A DNA stretch of 64,000 bases from Hymenopus coronatus (taxonomy: Eukaryota > Arthropoda > Insecta > Mantodea > Hymenopodidae), in the NCBI GenBank assembly GCA_030762935.1, contig CM060887.1:11028501-11092500 (forward strand), given 5' to 3'. This document shows, in pieces, positions 58,819 to 64,000 of this stretch. The translations under genes were made by a program, and so were the position numbers. The stretch's first letter is position 1. Each line of letters begins with the position of its first letter. A model generated the notes under the pieces. It was not told the origin of the DNA. It did not search any database and saw only the letters and a list, made by a program, of their open reading frames with translations.

Positions 58819-59248
58819 AAAAAGCAAGTTTACAGTTTCACTCTCTCTCTCTATTGAAGCGGTAGCAGTTCCAGGTATACATTATAATGTGCATGTTTTA
58901 CATTTTCCAAGAGGCTTTCATTACGTAATGCACCGTAAGTTGTCCAAGGAGAAATTACTTAATTATGCTGCAACGTTGTATTATTGTATAATCAGCGTAA
59001 GCAAGCATTTATAATGGAAGCACACATCATTAATTAGTAAGCATACTGCTTTGTTTATCCATTTATCCACGACCTTCTTGTTTAACTGTTACCGACTAGA
59101 AATCTAAGTCCTGTTTTCACTGAATAGCAGTATTCAGTAAGTAACCTTAATGAATGAAAATTCAGAGAAAAATATTACTCTGTGAAAAAAGCTGAAAGAG
59201 TAAACCCAACAACCTTTATCTATTCTACAAATAAACATTCTTTAAAAG
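58819..59248. other. no recognised feature
   Basis: About 430 bp of unassigned sequence. Confidence 0.4.
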
Positions 59249-60112
59249 TCTAATGTAATCCATTCACATGACTTTCTCTACATCTCTGCAACAAATTTTT
59301 GTTAAAAAGATTATGCTTCTATTTACTTCATGCTAAGTGGGAAACAATTAGCAGAAATAGTCTTATTACTTGCTTCCCTGTAAGTAGAAGCAAAATAAGG
59401 GAGTACCATAGGTTAAAATGATAGCAAAAGATGGTTGCTATATGACTGAAGTTCCTTTGTTTGTATGGACAGCAATTGTTAAATTCTTGTATGAGGAAAT
59501 TATAAGTTTTAAAGCTGAAACCCAGAACAAGGACTATCTCAAAAACGATCAACTCCACGAAAAAAGTTATATAACATAGATTATGTGTTTTAATGTGCTC
59601 TACATTTTTTTATCTGGTAAGTTTTGGTCTATCTCTTACGGTTTACCAGTTACACAAAATTCCGTAAAATTCATCCAGAATAAAGTAGTCTTCAGAGATT
59701 ATTCCCAGAAAATTCAAGATACACATATTATTTGTCAAGTATATATCTTTAATATATGATATTTTAATCAAAATCGTTAGAGCCATTTTTTAGAAAATTC
59801 AAAATGTTCGAAAATGTTTCCATGTGAAGGGTATTTGGGGTTGGGGACATTTTCCTGAAAATCTTCGTGAAGCATCCTTGGAAGATGTGGAACTTAAATA
59901 CCAAGTTTGGTATTTTGGTATTGCTGCCCACAGACACACACACTAATACACACAGACAGACAGACACACACACGGACATTTTTCTAAAAATGCTTTTTTT
60001 TGGATTCCATTGGTCTCAAAAATGTATTTCCGGTGAAATCTCGGAATCGATTTTTTGGATACAATGCAATACCTTATCTATGCACTATGTACATAGTACG
60101 TATACAGAAAGT
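59249..60112 (+). repeat. H repeat, full length, subfamily A
   Basis: TCTAATGTAATCCATTCACA to GTATACAGAAAGT. Small deletion before the (AC)n block (TTGGTATTTTGGTATTGCTG). Confidence 0.9.
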
Positions 60113-60116
60113 AAAA

Positions 60117-60270
60117 ATCTGATGTGTTCATTCCCATAACCTTCTCTAGCTGTTCCATATAAACTATTAGTATAAAAGATTATTTGTTTATATAAATCAT
60201 GAAAATCGAGATATTAGCAGAATTTGTGATATTTTTGCTTTCTCTACATGTACTATGTACACAGAGCACA
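60117..60270 (+). repeat. H left end joined head-to-tail, then H right tip
   Basis: TCTGATGTGTTCATTCCC follows the previous copy after AAAAA. After about 110 bp it passes to an isolated tip (TGCTTTCTCTACATGTACTA). Confidence 0.75.
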
Positions 60271-60571
60271 AATAGTATTAGACATCGAATTACTGATTGT
60301 CTGTAGGGGCATTTATTGGGCGTGTCTTCTGATATCCGCTGGCCGCTCCGTCACTCTAATTGGGGAAGGTTGTAGCTTACTGTTGTAGTACACGTTACCT
60401 AACCTCACTTCCAGTTGAGGGAGGTGGCTATTCCTATTAGCGAATGAGTTGACAAACCCAGCACATAGTTCGATATAGAACACTCACCTGCAAGTCAATA
60501 AAATAAAAACATGACGTAATAAAGTACCCTACAAACGGTAAGGAATAAGACACTGCCGCTTTCTTTCTGTG
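60271..60571. other. no recognised feature
   Basis: About 300 bp of unassigned sequence. Confidence 0.4.
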
Positions 60572-60685
60572 CCTTGTATACATAGTATATAGAGAAGGAG
60601 CATCCAAAAATTCGATACGGAGATTTCATCCGAAACACCTGTTTTGGGTCCCCCTGAATAAAAAAAAAGCTTTTTGTTATAAGAT

Positions 60686-60718
<33 letters not shown>

Positions 60719-61337
60719 TATCTGTCTGTCTGTGGAAAGCATAGCTCAAAAAACGAAAAGACCGTTAAATACCAAACTTTCAAGGATGCGAAACGAAGAT
60801 GTTGAAGAAAATTGCCCCAAAACTACTCTTCAAATAAAAACCATTTTCACAAGTTTGATTTTCTCAAAAATGTCCAATAATTTGATCAAAATGTCTTATA
60901 TTTAAGATATTTACCTGACAAATAAAATGTTTATCTTGAATTTTCTGGGAGTAGCCTCTAAAGACCTCTTTATTCAGGATGATTTTTATTGAACTTTGTT
61001 TAACTGGTAAACCGTAAGAGATAGATAAAAACTTACTACACAAAAATGTAGATCACGATAAAACACACAATTTATGCCATATACATTTTTTTCATGGAGT
61101 TGGTCGATTTTGAGATATTCCTTGTTATTGGTTTCAGCTTTGAAAAACTTATATTTTTCTCACACAGGAATTTGTCAACTCCTGTCCATAGAAACAAAGG
61201 AACTTCAGTCACATAGCAACCAGTTTTTGACTATCACTTTTACCTATGGTACGCCCCTATTTCGCTTCTACTTACAAGGATAAGGTTATTTCTGGTAATT
61301 TTTCTTTGTTAGCATGAAATAAATAGAAATAGATTTT
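60572..61337 (-). repeat. H repeat, both tips degenerate
   Basis: ATACATAGTATATAGAGAAG to TTAGCATGAAATAAATAG. (GT)n then (CTGT)n at 60688-60732. Confidence 0.85.
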
Positions 61338-61465
61338 TTGAAATATATTTTATGTCGCTTTAACTTACAATACGGTAGTCACATCGCGACAACACGCTTT
61401 GACGGAATTTATACGTATAAAAACAATTTAAATTTGTATATGCAATTTCATAAATTTAAGTAAAA

Positions 61466-61860
61466 TTATATTTCATTATGCATATTTGTTAGTTTTAAGT
61501 ATTTAAGCAGTATTTTTGTGTGTGATGAATTGTTGAGAGCTTCTTGGATGTCTGGTAGATTGCATTCTGCTCGCTGCTGTTGATATTGAGTACTGGCGTA
61601 CAGTGGTGGTAGTGTGTTTAGGGTTGGCTGATTTATTCAGTAAATGGGAATGGGTTAACTTGGTGTGTCCGATACGTAGCCTGGTGATGACACCCAAATT
61701 TTTCCATATGAATATGATATTCTGGATTTCTGTTTAATTTCGTGTAGTTTGCTAGGAGGTGATTCTGCCCATGGTGTTTGCCAGAGGTTGTAAAATATTC
61801 TGGATGCATCATATTTTGCAACATCTTTGTGAGGTAAAGGTGTCTCTTCATGTATTGGGA
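61466..61860 (-). pseudogene. LINE polyprotein C-terminus (RNase H end)
   Basis: In minus-strand reading order one frame gives LWQTPWAESPPSKLHEIKQ. Another gives ITRLRIGHTKLTHSHLLNKS, and a third gives YQQQRAECNLPDIQEALNN then THTKILLKYLK-like residues ending NMHNEI and a stop (61466-61468). The block 'W...W......KL..IK', 'TRLRIGHT.LTH..LL' and 'L.DI..AL......ILKYLK.T' is typical of LINEs whose ORF2 ends after RNase H. The usual CPxC-like segment is degraded. At least two frameshifts; 5' truncated. No similarity to the LINE relic at 2.3 kb was noticed. Confidence 0.75.
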
Positions 61861-62289
61861 AGTAGGAATTAAACTACCTTTAAAATAATAATAAAAAAAG
61901 AAAAAAGAAATCAGCATTATTGCTTTTTAAGTAGTTAATATTATTTTTATATAATAATTAAAATAGTTTGGTAATCATAAATGTAGTAAATATATTCCTA
62001 TTTTAACCAAAAAAGCTACAATTATTCTAATATATACATTTATAAAATCATTAGTTTAAAATTAAATATGGGAATTAATGATAAGAATTTCTTTTCTTTG
62101 AAGTTTTAAACGTACGTTTTATTATTAAACTATAAAAAACATTTAATGTTAATATTTCATTACAGTGAACTTTTTTGACCTATGCATTTGTAGACAAGAT
62201 ATCTTGTAGAGCCTGTATACTGGATTTAGAATCACTGTGCATTAGGTAAGCTTCAGTTTTGTATGTGCAGTAATGCTTTCTCACAACTG
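61861..62289. other. AT-rich, no recognised gene
   Basis: About 430 bp of very AT-rich sequence. 61861-61910 may still be LINE-derived. Confidence 0.4.
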
Positions 62290-62982
62290 TATTGGTCATA
62301 TTACTTGATCCTTGTAAGTAGAAGGAAATACATTAGGCTAAAATGTTCAAATTGTTTCAAAACGTAACGCTATGTGAAACAATTGATACTTGCTTCGATT
62401 TGCGTCGTCCGGTTTGAGAAAAGCAAGAAAAATTGAAACTAACAACAAGGAATATCTCTAAAACGGTCAACTCTACGAGAAAAACTTATATGACATAAAA
62501 TATGTTTTTTTAACAATATCTAATTTTTTGTGCAGTAATTTTTTATCTACCTTTACGTTTAACAAGTTAAGCAAAATTCAGAAAAAAATTCATCCAGAAC
62601 AAAAAAGTCATCAGAGTATACTCCCAGAAGATTTAAAATACACATTTTGTTATGTAAATATCTTTAATATACGGAATTTTAATGAAAATCTTTAGACCAT
62701 TTTTGGAAAAAACAAAATTTTCAAAAATGTTTCCATGTAAAGAGTAGTTTGTGATGGAGGGATTTTTTTTTTTTTACTAGATACTAAAGATTAATACCAA
62801 GTTTGGTATTTTACCGACTTTTCGTTTTTGAGCTGTGCACACATACGTACCTTTTTCTAAAACATTTTCGGACTCATGGGACCTCAAAACATGTATTTCC
62901 GGCGAAATCTCTGTGTCTAATTTTTAGGTGCATTAAAATACCTTCTCTATATACTATGGACGCAGTAAGTGTAGAGAAAGTA
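62290..62982 (+). repeat. H repeat, diverged, subfamily C-like, left tip lost
   Basis: From ATTACTTGATCCTTGTAAG to GTAAGTGTAGAGAAAGT. T-run at 62765-62776. (AC)n reduced to CACACATAC. Confidence 0.8.
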
Positions 62983-63289
62983 AAAATATGATTCGTGAGA
63001 CAACAGAATTTGTCAATAAATTCTTAATCTTTATTCAGTTCCTTACAAATTAGGAATTAGTTTACAGCTGACAACATTGTGAAACAAGGCCCAGGTTGGT
63101 GTTCGTGACCATCAGTAATCCTTTTACTGTTCGGATGAGTGGTCAAGAAACAGTTACGCTAGAAGCTTTCCTCGAGTTACCTATCTTTGGGGTCTGACCC
63201 AAACTTTCTCGACCAGCCTAACTACTGACTTAACAGACCTGGTCAATCGAAGGAATTACTAAGCCTCTTTGGGCCACTGAAGTTGTCGT
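62983..63289. other. no recognised feature
   Basis: About 300 bp of unassigned sequence. Confidence 0.4.
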
Positions 63290-63856
63290 TTACTTTCTCT
63301 ACACGCACTATGTACATAGTGTATTGCACCCAAAAAATTCGATACCGAGATTTCACCGGATATACATATTTTGGGACCCCCAGAATCCAGAAAAAGCATT
63401 TTTAGAAATGTCAAACTTGGTATTTAATTCAGTATTTTCCAAGGATGCTACTCGAGAAAATCCCCCCACCCCAAACAACCTTTACATGAAAAAAAGTTTT
63501 AAATTTTTACTTTTCTCAAAAATTCCTCTAACGATTTTGATTAAAATCTCTTAATTTTATCATATTTATATGATAATATATATGGAAAGTCGATGTTCAC
63601 TTTTTTCATCCTGGTCATGCAAAAAGAAGGAATTTCAAATGCATCATACATTGACAGTTTTTAAAAGATGTTACTATTACGTTAGCCAACTGTATTCCCT
63701 TATTCCCCTTCTACTTAGAATGAAAGAACAAATAAAAACTATTTTTGCTGAGGTTTATTTCGATTAGTATGAAGTAGGGAGAAGAATATGCTTTCGTAAG
63801 AACAGTTTGTTGCAGTATTATTGGAGAAAGTCATGTGAATAGAACACATGAAATAT
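63290..63856 (-). repeat. H repeat with internal deletion
   Basis: TTTACTTTCTCTACACGCAC right terminus. The (GT)n block is deleted (TTTTAGAAATGTCAAACTTG). A diverged left half runs from 63592 to GAATAGAACACATGAAAT. Confidence 0.8.
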
Positions 63857-64000
63857 TATACAACATATGTAACATTAAGGTCTTAATCGAAGCAAGTGTT
63901 AAGTTAAAGTTGCATTTATGAACAAGTCTTTAGACATGTTAATGTTTTAAAGTACTTTTTTTTTTTAAATACTTGATATGTAAGTTAATCACATTCTGAA

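Overview
The window looks like a non-coding, AT-rich, transposon-saturated stretch of an arthropod genome, most likely an insect. The evidence is several mariner-type transposase remnants, a DUF4817-type insect transposon, tRNA-derived SINEs, LINE 3' ends and very many microsatellites. I recognise no host gene, no functional tRNA or rRNA gene, and nothing bacterial or viral. A polyneopteran such as a cockroach, termite or stick insect is only a guess.

The dominant component is one interspersed repeat family, called 'H' here. By my manual tally roughly 55-60% of the window is H sequence, in about 60 segments on both strands. A full copy is about 800-910 bp. In + orientation it begins with TCTGATGTGTTCC and a short hairpin (ATGTG-loop-CACAT). 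ACTTTCTCTAC follows, then an AT-rich body. Late in the body come a near-palindrome (AATACCAAACTTGGTATT), a variable (AC)n block and an internal T-run (TGCTTTTTTTGGA). The copy ends in a long imperfect hairpin centred on TATGTACATA that finishes GTAGAGAAAGT, next to an A-run. The two ends therefore share an inverted ACTTTCTCTAC motif. Copies lie in A- or T-runs, often head-to-tail or nested in each other. I see no coding capacity. These traits fit a non-autonomous rolling-circle element of the Helentron/DINE-1 kind, but that is inference. At least four subfamilies (A, B, C, D) differ mainly in the left half.

Layout: 1-12.4 kb is H copies plus a SINE inserted in an H copy and a LINE 3' end (2.3-2.6 kb). 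12.4-18.3 kb holds a mariner C-terminal fragment, an inverted SINE pair, H copies and a higher-order tandem repeat (16.4-17.6 kb). 18.3-24.6 kb holds a nested H pair, a DUF4817-type DNA transposon with two head-to-tail H copies inside it, and a mariner relic split by a SINE with a visible target duplication. 24.6-34.4 kb is mostly H copies. 34.4-41.2 kb is a nearly identical 2.49 kb tandem triplication, each unit carrying the same dead mariner; the third unit has a 606 bp deletion. 43.0-43.9 kb is a SINE cluster. 45.2-45.9 kb is an internally deleted mariner with near-perfect terminal inverted repeats. 46-64 kb is again mostly H copies, with the RNase H-end fragment of a second LINE at 61.5-61.9 kb.

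No genes act together here. The content is a layered insertion history. Strand for H copies is given relative to the orientation defined above.
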